Assembly: GCF_014174375.1 (NCBI RefSeq)
Contig: NZ_JABEQE010000012.1
Span: 86,865 to 150,864, forward strand
Direction: 5' to 3'
From: Gluconacetobacter asukensis
Lineage (GTDB): Bacteria; Pseudomonadota; Alphaproteobacteria; Acetobacterales; Acetobacteraceae
Length of the DNA: 64,000 bases
Below, one piece after another: positions 17,990 to 26,773 of this stretch (position 1 is its first letter; every line of letters begins with the position of its first letter). The notes below the pieces were generated by a model, which ran no database searches, was not told the origin of the DNA, and saw nothing but the letters and a program-made list of their open reading frames with translations. Position numbers and translations under genes: made by a program.

Positions 17990-18991
17990 ATGAGCGACGA
18001 ACGGACGGATACCACCCTGCAGGCCGGGCCCTTCCGGCTGCGGGCCCTTCTGTCCTCGGACGCGGGAGCGATGCACCGGCTGGTCAATGACTGGAGCGTC
18101 ATCCGGATGCTCAGCCGCGTCCCGTTTCCCTATCCGCGCGGGCTGACGGATGAGTGGATTGCCTCGACCGCCGATCTGTCCCGGCGGGGGGTGGCCTATC
18201 ATTTCGCCATCACTCACCCTGAATCGGAGACACCCGATTCGCTGATCGGCTGCATCGGGTTGCAGGTCGATCGTGGGCGCCGTTCGGCGACCGTGGGATA
18301 CTGGGTCGGCCGCCCCTACTGGAACCGCAAGGTCGCCACCAGCGCGGTGGGGCGGATCACGCGCTGGGCGCTGGCCAACATGTCGGTCGACCGGGTCGCG
18401 GCTGCCGTCGCGCATGACAATCCGGCTTCGATCGCCGTGCTGCGCCGGCTGGGTTTTCGCGAAACGGGCACCGGGCACCAGGAATTCGTCTCGCGCGGCG
18501 GCGAGCATCCGGTTTTGCTGTTCGAAGCGACGCGGGCGGATATGGCGATGGACGCGCCATCGGCGGGTTCTCCCACCCAGGCGGCGGAACAGAAGCGCGT
18601 GGTGCTGGTGGCCGCCGTTGCGCTGATCGATACTGACGGACGCATCCTCCTGGCCCGGCGGCCGGAAGGCAAGCCGATGGCCGGTCTGTGGGAGTTCCCT
18701 GGGGGCAAGGTCGAGGCCGGTGAAACGCCCGAAGCGGCGCTGATCCGCGAACTGGACGAGGAGTTGGGGCTGGATGTCAGCCGCTCCTGCCTCGCGCCCT
18801 ATACGTTCGTGTCGCACGATTACGGACATTTTCACCTGCTGATGCCCGTCTATGTCTGCCGGCGCTGGAAGAACATTCCGCGCCCGCGTGAGGGCCAGAC
18901 CCTGGCATGGGTTCGGGGGGAGGATCTGTCGGCCTACCCGATGCCCGAAGCCGATCTGCCGCTGGTGCCGCTTCTGCGCGATCTGGTCTGA
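17990..18991 (+). CDS. GNAT acetyltransferase-Nudix (MutT) fusion
   Basis: The 333-residue protein joins two enzymes. Residues 1-180 form a RimJ/RimL-like GNAT domain (VGYWVGRPYWNRKVATSAVG is the acetyl-CoA region; NPASIAVLRRLGF is typical). Residues 200-333 form a MutT-type Nudix hydrolase with a complete Nudix box (GGKVEAGETPEAALIRELDEELGL at about 241-264, within GX5EX7REUXEEXGU). The Nudix half probably removes 8-oxo-dGTP. The target of the acetyltransferase is unknown. It starts 16 bp after the Rieske oxygenase stop and may share its transcript. Confidence 0.9.
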   Translation: MSDERTDTTLQAGPFRLRALLSSDAGAMHRLVNDWSVIRMLSRVPFPYPRGLTDEWIASTADLSRRGVAYHFAITHPESETPDSLIGCIGLQVDRGRRSATVGYWVGRPYWNRKVATSAVGRITRWALANMSVDRVAAAVAHDNPASIAVLRRLGFRETGTGHQEFVSRGGEHPVLLFEATRADMAMDAPSAGSPTQAAEQKRVVLVAAVALIDTDGRILLARRPEGKPMAGLWEFPGGKVEAGETPEAALIRELDEELGLDVSRSCLAPYTFVSHDYGHFHLLMPVYVCRRWKNIPRPREGQTLAWVRGEDLSAYPMPEADLPLVPLLRDLV

Positions 18992-19436
18992 GCGTGGGAG
19001 GACATGCGCACGGGCGAAGGGCCGCGCGCGTCTTTCCACTCTGATACCTTCTGCCCATCGCAGCCGCCCCGCGCCGAGGGCGCGAAAGCACGCCCGGACA
19101 CTCTTTTCCGACCGCTTTCGTTCACTCGTTCGAATATCTGATCCGCCTCTTATGCCATGCACGACGGATGCATTCAGATGGCACCGATGGGTCGGATCTG
19201 TCAGCGTCTGAAATAAGCTGCCTCTCCCTGAGAGCAATGCCGCCATTTCCCGATTGGCGCCGATGAATACCATGACGCGAGCCAAATCCCGGTTACGAGG
19301 TGCCATTCGTCGCCGTGTATTCTTCTCATCTCTCCGCGACAACCATGGTCCAATCTCCTCTCCGCGCTTGTCAAGGCGACCGAGGCGCTGCAACGTAACG
19401 CAACAGATTATTATATAATGTTGCATTGGTGGCGCG
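18992..19436. other. intergenic region upstream of the toxin gene
   Basis: This 445-bp stretch has no convincing reading frame. Its GC content falls toward the right end, where a perfect TATAAT -10 hexamer lies at 19414-19419. Confidence 0.5.
19391..19419 (+). promoter_or_regulatory. promoter candidate of the toxin gene
   Basis: A perfect TATAAT (19414-19419) is preceded at 17 nt by a weak CAACGT (19391-19396). Transcription would begin near 19426, only about 11 nt before the ATG at 19437. Confidence 0.45.
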
Positions 19437-19482
19437 ATGTCTGACCTGACGACCCGGCGTTTCTCAAGACCGGCTCTTCCCG

Positions 19483-21297
19483 TTGACGATTCCCAGCATC
19501 ATGCGGATCGTCCCGCGGCCAAGGCGGCGTCCGCGATGCCTGACGCCACCCAGGATGTCGGCCGTTCGTCGCGTAACCTCTCCGACCCGCCGGCCCGCGA
19601 TCGTGACGATCGGCCCGCGCGCAGCGCCCTCGCCCGCCGGGTATTTCCATGATTATCGCCGCGACCCGGCCCTCCTGAATGCCCTTGCCGCAGGGCAGAC
19701 GCCGCATCACCCGCGCGCGGCAGAACCGCAACCCGCGACAGCGCCGACCGACCAGACGGACGGGACCGGCACCACCGCGCCAGCCCAGATGAAAATGCTC
19801 TCTCTCGTCGCCGATACCGGCAATGACAATGACGATGACGATGACGCAGGCACAATCAACATCCCTGGCGATAATGGGGATGTAACGGTCATAGGCACTC
19901 CTCCGTCATCCGATGACGGGGATGGCATCTCATCTCCCGACCCCACGACGCCTGATACGCCGCCGCCCGATACATCTCCTTCCGATACCGGTCCCGAACA
20001 TATCGTCGTGCATGGGGTCCCCGTGACCGTTGTTCATGGCGTCGAGTACCTGACAGGCGCGTCGGGCGGGGTCGCGACCTACGAGACGGCGTCAGGCGCG
20101 CACGTCCCGATCAAGCTGGCGGATATCGACAAGGACATCCAAAAAGACACCAACGATCTCCTGGGTCATTCGACGACGGAGGCGGATTACACCACGGCCT
20201 ACCAGCAATTCGCGGCAGGCCAGTCTCCCGACCAGGTCCGCAGCACAATCGCCCATTCGACGGAAGCCGGCAACGCGATCAAGGCACTCTACCCGCAACT
20301 GCTCGGCCGCAGCGCGACTTCGGATGAGGTCGCCACCTACAAAAAGGCCCTGGTATCGGGCCAGACCCTGGCCCAGGTTCGCAGCACGCTGGCCCATTCG
20401 ACGGAGGCCGGCGATGCAGTCAAAGCGCTCTACCCCCTGATCCTGGGCCGCAAGGCAACTTCGGACGAAGTGGCCACCTATAAGAAAGCTATGGTGTCGG
20501 GCCAGACGCTGAATGACGTCACGGTCGCACTCAGCCAGTCGGACGAAGCTAAGTCGCAGGTCACCAGCTTCCTGAACAATGCCGTCGGCGAAGTCTCAGA
20601 CGATCTGGTGCATGCCGGGCAGACGATGCTGCAAGGCATCACGCAGGCCTATCAGACGGTCGAGAATTATACATCGAGCCAGCTTCAAGCTGCGGCGAAG
20701 GGTTTTCACGCATCATGGGCTTCGAGCACGAACCCGCTGGCGAGCATGCTGCCCACCACCACAGAAGGATGGATCGGCCTGGCGGCTACCATAGCTCTGT
20801 TACCGGTTGCCGCTCCGGAAGAAGCTGTCGCTGGCGCCGCGATAAAGCTCGGCGGAGCGGATCTTCTCGAGGCAGGGTTTCAGATCGTCGAATCCCGCTT
20901 ACCCTATACGCTGGAAGAGGGTCAATCGGTATGGGATCTGGACCCGATATACCGTGGCGTTGCGATAGAACAAAAACTTTCAAAAACGGAATATAGTTCT
21001 GCAGAGGGCTGGTATCATATCGGAAGTTCAAATGGTGGATATTTCCCCCTTATCGATTTTCAAAAAGGGAATACTCTTGTCAGTTTGAAAAGCGTCAACA
21101 CAACCGGATCGACATGGCTCTCGCGCATGGAAAACATTATTAAAGAGCTCGATGCCCGACGGGGGAAAGTCAACGGTGTTCCCGCGGATATGGTGTTGGA
21201 TATACGCGTGCAACCCGGCGGTGTTGAGGCGGCAGAGCCGCTGATAGAGTATGGCGAAAGAAACAAGGTAACGGTAACAGTCGAGGCGCATCCATGA
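19483..21297 (+). CDS. polymorphic toxin with DUF4214-like repeats and C-terminal nuclease domain
   Basis: The reading frame of up to 604 residues has a Pro/Asp-rich linker (about 110-180), at least two 47-residue DUF4214-like repeats (QVRSTIAHSTEAG... at about 251 and 298) and a hydrophobic stretch at about 425-455. The low-GC C-terminal domain contains RGVAIE (Glu496), PLIDF (Asp525) and SLKS (Lys536). Glu-Asp-x(n)-Ser-x-Lys is the pattern of PD-(D/E)XK restriction-like nuclease toxins. DUF4214 repeats are common in secreted and surface proteins. The next gene overlaps by ATGA and is probably its immunity gene. The start is uncertain: 19483 is a TTG, and an ATG at 19437 in another frame has the better ribosome site. 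Confidence 0.72.
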   Translation: MTIPSIMRIVPRPRRRPRCLTPPRMSAVRRVTSPTRRPAIVTIGPRAAPSPAGYFHDYRRDPALLNALAAGQTPHHPRAAEPQPATAPTDQTDGTGTTAPAQMKMLSLVADTGNDNDDDDDAGTINIPGDNGDVTVIGTPPSSDDGDGISSPDPTTPDTPPPDTSPSDTGPEHIVVHGVPVTVVHGVEYLTGASGGVATYETASGAHVPIKLADIDKDIQKDTNDLLGHSTTEADYTTAYQQFAAGQSPDQVRSTIAHSTEAGNAIKALYPQLLGRSATSDEVATYKKALVSGQTLAQVRSTLAHSTEAGDAVKALYPLILGRKATSDEVATYKKAMVSGQTLNDVTVALSQSDEAKSQVTSFLNNAVGEVSDDLVHAGQTMLQGITQAYQTVENYTSSQLQAAAKGFHASWASSTNPLASMLPTTTEGWIGLAATIALLPVAAPEEAVAGAAIKLGGADLLEAGFQIVESRLPYTLEEGQSVWDLDPIYRGVAIEQKLSKTEYSSAEGWYHIGSSNGGYFPLIDFQKGNTLVSLKSVNTTGSTWLSRMENIIKELDARRGKVNGVPADMVLDIRVQPGGVEAAEPLIEYGERNKVTVTVEAHP

Positions 21298-22094
21298 TGA
21301 TAAGAAGCAGAACAGAAAAAATAGAATTTATCTTTTCGACAAATGAGATCGGCGCTCCCAAGGAAGTGCGGATTGGTTCTGCCGATTTTACATTTCAGGA
21401 TCTGGAAAGCACGATAGCACCCGCTGAAGCTTTTATTCAAATAAGCAAAATATTGAAAGAATTAAATATCAGGGATGCCTTTGTTTATCCTGTAAAAAAA
21501 TCCTCTTCCGCCATGATGCTGAAAAAAATTCAACGGGAAAAAAATTGGGGACGGATAGAAACCGCCGAACTGTCCTTTCAATATGGCCTTGTCGGCAGCT
21601 GTGACCATTGCTTTGTCTCCATCAAAGAAAAAACCCCTCACGCGGCCGGAGATTGGGAAAAATGGGCCCATCCATTCATAAAAATGGACGGCTTTGTCCA
21701 AGGATGGGTTGTAGATGTAGACTATAACTATTGGCAGAATGCGAAAGATACTTTACAGTACAAAACTGCCGGTCGCGATTATTCACAATTGCCCATGAAA
21801 TCGAATGGGAAGCCTCCTCCCGTTCAACGGATGATCATCGACACATCCGGGAATCCAGGGCGTTGGGTATTCCGGGAAGGTTATATCGAAGCCGTCGGGG
21901 CGGTCATGTGGCTGAGCGACTTATTCTGGGATCGCGTTGGGCGGGAGCATGAGAGACGCGTGCAATCTGCCGAATGGGTGCGTAAGAGCGAGCCGGAAAA
22001 GGGGGTCATGGAGATCCGCGTCGCAGATCGCTGTTTCGTTTCCGATGAAACGGCAGATCTCCAGAACCGGTTGCGGGCGCTTCTGTACGAGTGA
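21294..22094 (+). CDS. predicted immunity protein
   Basis: This 266-residue protein was not assigned to a named family. It has no signal peptide or membrane segment, is rich in Lys and aromatic residues, and has a conserved-looking core around WEKWAHPFIKMDGF, WVVDVDYNYWQNA and GRWVFREGYIEAVGAVMWL. The ATG overlaps the toxin stop (ATGA 21294-21297), so the two proteins would be made together. Base composition is much richer in A/T than the surrounding genome, like the toxin tip. Position, size and composition suggest it neutralises the nuclease toxin; the function is inferred. Confidence 0.68.
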   Translation: MMIRSRTEKIEFIFSTNEIGAPKEVRIGSADFTFQDLESTIAPAEAFIQISKILKELNIRDAFVYPVKKSSSAMMLKKIQREKNWGRIETAELSFQYGLVGSCDHCFVSIKEKTPHAAGDWEKWAHPFIKMDGFVQGWVVDVDYNYWQNAKDTLQYKTAGRDYSQLPMKSNGKPPPVQRMIIDTSGNPGRWVFREGYIEAVGAVMWLSDLFWDRVGREHERRVQSAEWVRKSEPEKGVMEIRVADRCFVSDETADLQNRLRALLYE

Positions 22095-22563
22095 TGTCCG
22101 TCAGGGGCTGGCGTTTTTTTGCGTTGCTCACGACGGAAAACGGAACGTTCAGCGTGCCAGAGGTGATCAGGGAGCCGATCCGTGGACTTCATCGGGGCCG
22201 GCAGCCCCGGCTACGCAAACAGCGCCGGACATATGGCTGCATTCAAGTGTCAAATTCAATACGTTCCACTTGCGTTGTCACGGCCGTCCACACATGGCTC
22301 CCGGCATTTTAGACAATGACCTCTCTATCCTCGTACATTCCGTACGGGAGCCATCCACAACATCGCCTCGTTCCTACCCTGTTGGATATCCGATTCGCGG
22401 ATTTCAAAAGATCGCAGGAAGCGAGACGAAGGCGATTTACCGGCTTCTTGAGGTGGTGGAAGCCGCCATGGAACGCAATTGGCGTTACCAGAATAATTCC
22501 GGTCTTATCCATTAAGCACTTCCATAAACCTCGCTTGCAGTCGGCACCCGCCGAGACACTCCC
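22095..22563. other. intergenic region after the immunity gene
   Basis: This 469-bp stretch has short open frames on both strands, none of which resembles a known protein or shows a ribosome site. Base composition is mixed. It may hold decayed accessory DNA; nothing firm is seen. Confidence 0.5.
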
Positions 22564-23472
22564 CTACAGCGCGAACGGGGCGTCGAGCGTGAAGGTCGCC
22601 TGTTTCTGTCCGGCGATGCTGGTGCCGAAGGCGAACAGGCTGCCGCTGAGGGGCTGGTCGGCGAGCTGCTGTGCCGACAGGCCCTTGCGGGCGGTGGTGA
22701 CGAACACGGTACGGTAATCGGCGCCGCCGAAGGCAACCTTGGTGACGTTGCGCGCCGGCATGGGAATGGGTTCGACCTTCGTGCCGTCCGGGGCCAGGCG
22801 CTCGATCCGGCCGCCGTCCCACACGCCGATCCACAGGAAGCCCGCGCTGTCCACCGCGATGCCGTCGGGATAGCCATCAAGCAGGGTGGCGAAGACCCGC
22901 CGGTTCGACAGGCTGCCGTCGGGCGCCACGTCGAACGCGTAGACGGTGCGGGCTGGCGAATGGTTGTGATAGAGTGTGCGCCCGTCGGGCGACAGGGCCG
23001 GGCCGTTGCTGACGACATAGCCCGTATCCTCGCGCCGGATCGACAGCGCGCCGCGATCCTGGCGGACGGAATAGAGCGAGCCGGTGGGGTCGGTTTCGGC
23101 GTCATGCATGGTGCCGAACCACAGGCGGCCGAACCGGTCCACATGGCCGTCATTGATCCGGTTGCCGGGCTGGTCGGGTTCGACCGGCAGGTCCAGGCCG
23201 AATCGGCCGGTGGTGGGCGAAAACCGGTGCAGCCCGTCGCGCAGGCCGCACAGGAAGGTGCCGTCGGTCAGCGGTACCAGGAAGCCTGGCCGGTCCGGCG
23301 CGGCCCAGGAGGTCCGCTCCCCGCTTTCCGGCCGGTAGCGGTGGATCGCCTTTCCGACGATATCGACGAAATACAGGGCCTGCTCGGCTTCCGACCAGAC
23401 GGGGCCTTCGCCCAGCATGGCTGGGAGCTCCCACACGCAGCGCGGCACGCCGCACATCGGTCCTTCCCTCAT
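22564..23472 (-). CDS. SMP-30/gluconolactonase family protein
   Basis: The 302-residue protein is a six-bladed beta-propeller of the SMP-30/LRE family, which hydrolyses sugar lactones with a divalent metal. Visible features are the metal-ligating Glu in LGEGPVWSEAEQALYFVDI, NRINDGHVDRFGRLWFG, the Asn in VVSNGPALSPDGRTLY, and the Asp in YPDGIAVDSAGFLWIG. Acetic acid bacteria oxidise sugars to lactones, so a gluconolactonase or related lactonase is likely. It has no signal peptide, so it is probably cytoplasmic. The start may instead be the Met five codons in. Confidence 0.9.
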   Translation of the reverse strand: MREGPMCGVPRCVWELPAMLGEGPVWSEAEQALYFVDIVGKAIHRYRPESGERTSWAAPDRPGFLVPLTDGTFLCGLRDGLHRFSPTTGRFGLDLPVEPDQPGNRINDGHVDRFGRLWFGTMHDAETDPTGSLYSVRQDRGALSIRREDTGYVVSNGPALSPDGRTLYHNHSPARTVYAFDVAPDGSLSNRRVFATLLDGYPDGIAVDSAGFLWIGVWDGGRIERLAPDGTKVEPIPMPARNVTKVAFGGADYRTVFVTTARKGLSAQQLADQPLSGSLFAFGTSIAGQKQATFTLDAPFAL

Positions 23473-23552
23473 CGCCCATTCCTCCTGTCTGGCCGGAAGC
23501 GGATTCCGGGCCCATAATGATGGTCCATGCCATCGGACAGGGACCTGCCGCC

Positions 23553-24308
23553 ATGAACCCGACAGCCTGCATTCTGGTCATCGGCAACGAGATTCTTTCG
23601 GGCCGGACGCAGGACGTCAATGTGCAATATATCGCACGACGCCTGTCCGAACTGGGGATCACGCTGTCCGAAGTGCGGATCATCCCCGACCGCCGCGAAA
23701 TTATCGTGACCACGCTGTGCGACGTGCGGGCCCGATTCGACATGGTCTTCACCACCGGCGGCATCGGCCCGACCCATGACGACATCACGGCGCCCTGCGT
23801 GGCCGAGGCGTTTGGCGTGCCGTGGACCGTTCACCCCGAAACCTTCCGCGCGCTGGAAGCCCATTTCGCCCCGGGCGAATTCAATGCCGCCCGGCAGCGC
23901 ATGGCCACCCTGCCGCAGGAGGCGACCCCGATCACCAACAGCGTCTCGATCGCGCCGGGCTTCAGCATCGGCAATGTCCATGTGCTGGCCGGCGTGCCGC
24001 GGATCATGCAGGCGATGTTCGATTCCCTGGCCCCCAGCCTGCCGCGCGGCACGCCCGTGACCTCGCGCAGCTGGTACGCGCTGGACCTGTATGAAGGCGC
24101 GCTGGCCGCCGGCCTGTCCGAGATTCAGGACCATCATCCGGACCTCGATATCGGGTCCTATCCGTTCCGGCGGCCGGATGGGCGACGGGGCGTCGCGCTG
24201 GTCAGCAAGGGCCTGGACCGCGATGCCGTGCTGGCAGCGGCGGAGGCGACGCGCGACCTGATCACCCATCTGGGCTTTACGCCGCAGGAAGGCGAACCGC
24301 CGCCCTGA
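23553..24308 (+). CDS. molybdopterin-binding (MoaB/CinA N-terminal) domain protein
   Basis: The 251-residue protein has the MoaB/Mog fold signatures: VIGNEILSGRTQDVN, PDRREIIVTTL and FTTGGIGPTHDD, the last typical of the competence-damage protein CinA. The C-terminal amidase domain of full CinA is missing, as in many stand-alone relatives. The role is unclear; nucleotide-sugar or NAD-derivative hydrolysis is reported for CinA. It diverges from the SMP-30 gene. Its TGA stop is formed partly by the first bases (GA) of the structured repeat. A longer start at 23517 is possible. Confidence 0.85.
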   Translation: MNPTACILVIGNEILSGRTQDVNVQYIARRLSELGITLSEVRIIPDRREIIVTTLCDVRARFDMVFTTGGIGPTHDDITAPCVAEAFGVPWTVHPETFRALEAHFAPGEFNAARQRMATLPQEATPITNSVSIAPGFSIGNVHVLAGVPRIMQAMFDSLAPSLPRGTPVTSRSWYALDLYEGALAAGLSEIQDHHPDLDIGSYPFRRPDGRRGVALVSKGLDRDAVLAAAEATRDLITHLGFTPQEGEPPP

Positions 24309-24468
24309 GCCTGACCGAAAATGCGCGCTGACGGCGATCCGACGCGCGTTTCCTGTGCTTCGGTGCTCACGGCCATCAAGGCCGCTCCGCTCCGATGCTC
24401 GGAAACACACGCCGGGCGCGGCCCTCTGGGCCGCTCTCGCTCATCAGCCCACATTTTCGATCAGGCTC
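24307..24468 (+). repeat. 162-bp structured dispersed repeat, copy B
   Basis: This copy matches copy A (9292-9453, opposite strand) over its whole 162 bp. It begins GAGCCTGACCGAAAATGCG and ends in the inverted form GATCAGGCTC. It starts within the stop codon of the upstream gene, as copy A starts right after one. Differences from copy A are often paired: GTTTCC/GGAAAC replaces GTTGCC/GGCAAC, and CGGCC/GGCCG replaces TGGCC/GGCCA. The right flank is TCA; the left flank does not show the matching triplet, so no target duplication is clear here. Confidence 0.85.
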
Positions 24469-24497
24469 TCACCAAGGTCGAATCTCCATCCGGTTTT

Positions 24498-26453
24498 CTA
24501 CCCGCCTTCGCCATCCGGCAACGCGCCGGGGGCGTGCAGGTCCGGCAGGTGGATCATCACCTGCCGGACCAGATTGGCGGAATGGCCGCCGAGCGACACG
24601 CCGTAATCGCCGGCCGGCACCATCCATTCCAGCGTGGCTGGATTCCATCGCCCCAGCATCCGCGCATCGACCGCCAGCGTGAGATGCGTGGTCTGTCCGG
24701 GCGCGAGCTGTACGGGGCGCCAGCCGACCAGCCGCTTGGGTGCCTCGCCGCTTCCTTCCGACTGGTCCAGATAGATCTGCGGCACGTCGCGCCCGGGCGC
24801 GGCGCCGCGATTGGTCACGCTGAACGCGACCAGCAGCCGCGATCCGTCCCGCGTCGCCTTCAGCTCGCCATAGGTAAAACGCGCGCGGACCGACAGCCCG
24901 TATCCGAATGGAAACAGCGGCGCGACATGCGCCCGGTCGAATGCCTTGTAGCCCGCCAGATGTTCCTGGGGCGGCGCCATGCCGCCGGTAAAGGTCACCG
25001 GCAGCCGCCCGGAGAAATCGCGCTGCCCGACCAGCAGGTCCGCCAGGACATCCCCGCCGCCATCGCGCCATGACCAGGCCTGCACAAGCCCGTCGACCAG
25101 ATCCAGCCAGGGCATGCGCCGGTCGGGATCGTCCGACAGCAGGACAACGACCACATGCCCCCCATTGTCGGCCACCGCGCCGATCAGCCGGTCATCCTCG
25201 GGGCCGGCGGACAGGATCACGATGTGGCCGGCCTGCGCGATGTCGGGCGGCAGCGGCCCGTTTTCCGGCGCATCGGCGGCCAGTCGCGCGGCCTGTCCCG
25301 TGCGGCCCAGGGCATCGACCACCACCTGCGCCGCCGCACGGGCCGTCCCCGCGCCCAGGACGAGGATCGGCTCGGCTGGGGTACCGGCCAGCGGCAGGAC
25401 CGCGTTTTCATTCCGCAGGAGGACCGCCCCCTCGGCCATCATCTCTTCCGCCAGCGGGTCGCGGTAGGGGGTGGGGGCGCGCAGCGCGCCGAAGGGGGGC
25501 GGATGCTCGGTCACCCCGGCCTCGTCCATCGATTGCATGACATGGGCAGCCATGTGATCCAGCCGGACGGGCGGCACGAAGCCGCCCTTCATTACCGCCT
25601 GCCGCAGGGTGGCGCCGAACAGCGCCGTGTCGGCGGGTCCGGGCTCGCCCTCCACGTCGACGCCGGCCGCCAGCGCGGACAGCAGGGCATGGCGACGGGC
25701 CGGCAGGTCGTCCGGCGTCGCATGGTCCGCCAGCAGGGCGATCATGCCGCCATATCGCCATCCGTCGCGGAGCGTGCGCTCCATGCCGTCCAGGCCCCCG
25801 CACGGCCGGAGCCCCACGGTGGCGACCTGGCAGAGCATGCCCGCTCCCCTGGCCTGCCCCAGCGCGATGGAGAGCGCCAGCATGCGGTCCTCGGACATGT
25901 CGTCGGCACCGGGCCGGCCTCGGCCGCCGAACAGCGGCAGCACATGGCCCGAGATCAGCCCGGATGCGACCTCGCCCATCATCCGGCCGGCCAGCAGCGG
26001 GTCCTCGCCATCATAGGCCCGACCCGCCGGCAGCGGGCCAATTCCGCCGACCGCCGCGATCGCGCGCCCGCCGGCCCGGATTGCGCGGGCCTGGGCCTGT
26101 CCCACCCGCCGGGCCAGGTCGCGGTCCCAGGTCGCCATCAGCGCCAGCGGGGAAGATTGGCCCGCCTCGCCATCCACCATGGCCATGCGCAGGGCCGGCA
26201 GGCCGGCGCGCGGGACGCCGGGCAGGGTTACGATCGACACGCCCTCGGCTGGTGCGGGTGCGGGCACGACATCCGCCCGGACCAACATCAGTTTCTCGGC
26301 CTGGGTCAGACGGGCGGCCAGGGGCGTGGCCCGCGCCGCCCGGTCGGCCGCGCCGGCATGCGGGACCACCAATAGCGACAGGGCCGCCAGAAGGGCCACG
26401 CGCCGCCATTGCCCGTGGAGCCGCCATGTCCGCCCGCCCGCGATGCCTGCCAC
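24498..26453 (-). CDS. glycoside hydrolase family 3-like protein, exported
   Basis: The 651-residue protein has an N-terminal signal (RRVALLAALSLLVVPHAGAA), a GH3 barrel, the GH3 C-terminal domain (AVLLRNENAVLPLAG) and a fibronectin-III-like end (LFPFGYGLS...). Family members are periplasmic beta-glucosidases such as BglX. The barrel is degenerate: the usual KHF motif is not seen (CQVAT lies near its expected place), and the nucleophile region reads ALLADHATPDD in place of the usual SDW. It may have a changed specificity or have lost activity. It converges with the repeat. Confidence 0.8.
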   Translation of the reverse strand: MAGIAGGRTWRLHGQWRRVALLAALSLLVVPHAGAADRAARATPLAARLTQAEKLMLVRADVVPAPAPAEGVSIVTLPGVPRAGLPALRMAMVDGEAGQSSPLALMATWDRDLARRVGQAQARAIRAGGRAIAAVGGIGPLPAGRAYDGEDPLLAGRMMGEVASGLISGHVLPLFGGRGRPGADDMSEDRMLALSIALGQARGAGMLCQVATVGLRPCGGLDGMERTLRDGWRYGGMIALLADHATPDDLPARRHALLSALAAGVDVEGEPGPADTALFGATLRQAVMKGGFVPPVRLDHMAAHVMQSMDEAGVTEHPPPFGALRAPTPYRDPLAEEMMAEGAVLLRNENAVLPLAGTPAEPILVLGAGTARAAAQVVVDALGRTGQAARLAADAPENGPLPPDIAQAGHIVILSAGPEDDRLIGAVADNGGHVVVVLLSDDPDRRMPWLDLVDGLVQAWSWRDGGGDVLADLLVGQRDFSGRLPVTFTGGMAPPQEHLAGYKAFDRAHVAPLFPFGYGLSVRARFTYGELKATRDGSRLLVAFSVTNRGAAPGRDVPQIYLDQSEGSGEAPKRLVGWRPVQLAPGQTTHLTLAVDARMLGRWNPATLEWMVPAGDYGVSLGGHSANLVRQVMIHLPDLHAPGALPDGEGG

Positions 26454-26773
26454 GCCGCCCCTCCGATCCTTCGTCCGTCGCGCGGCGACTCCTCGCGCGG
26501 CCCCGTATGATGGCCCTTTTCAAACCGCCTGGAACAGGGAAGGCAAGGCTTGGGATCGTCGTTGCCGCCCCCATTCGTGACCCGTTGCCGATCGCCATCG
26601 CGGGCGGCACGGAGAAAATCACCGGCCGGCTTGGCGGGGATGGCGGGCCGGGATATGAAGATGGCAGTGAAACCGGCTGAACCGTGGCCCGACCGCAGGC
26701 CCCGGACGGGCAGGACAGGCCACGGCCGCCGATCCATCAGCGGGGCCAGACCCGAGGGGACCACAGGGGCAAC
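26454..26773. other. divergent intergenic region
   Basis: These 320 bp lie between the GH3-like gene and the DUF3576 lipoprotein. All open frames here are extensions of neighbouring shadows. It presumably contains both promoters; no confident box was found. Confidence 0.45.

Noticed and set aside
22095..22563. Additional toxin or immunity fragment
   Set aside because: Several short frames exist, but none has a ribosome site, motif or coherent composition.
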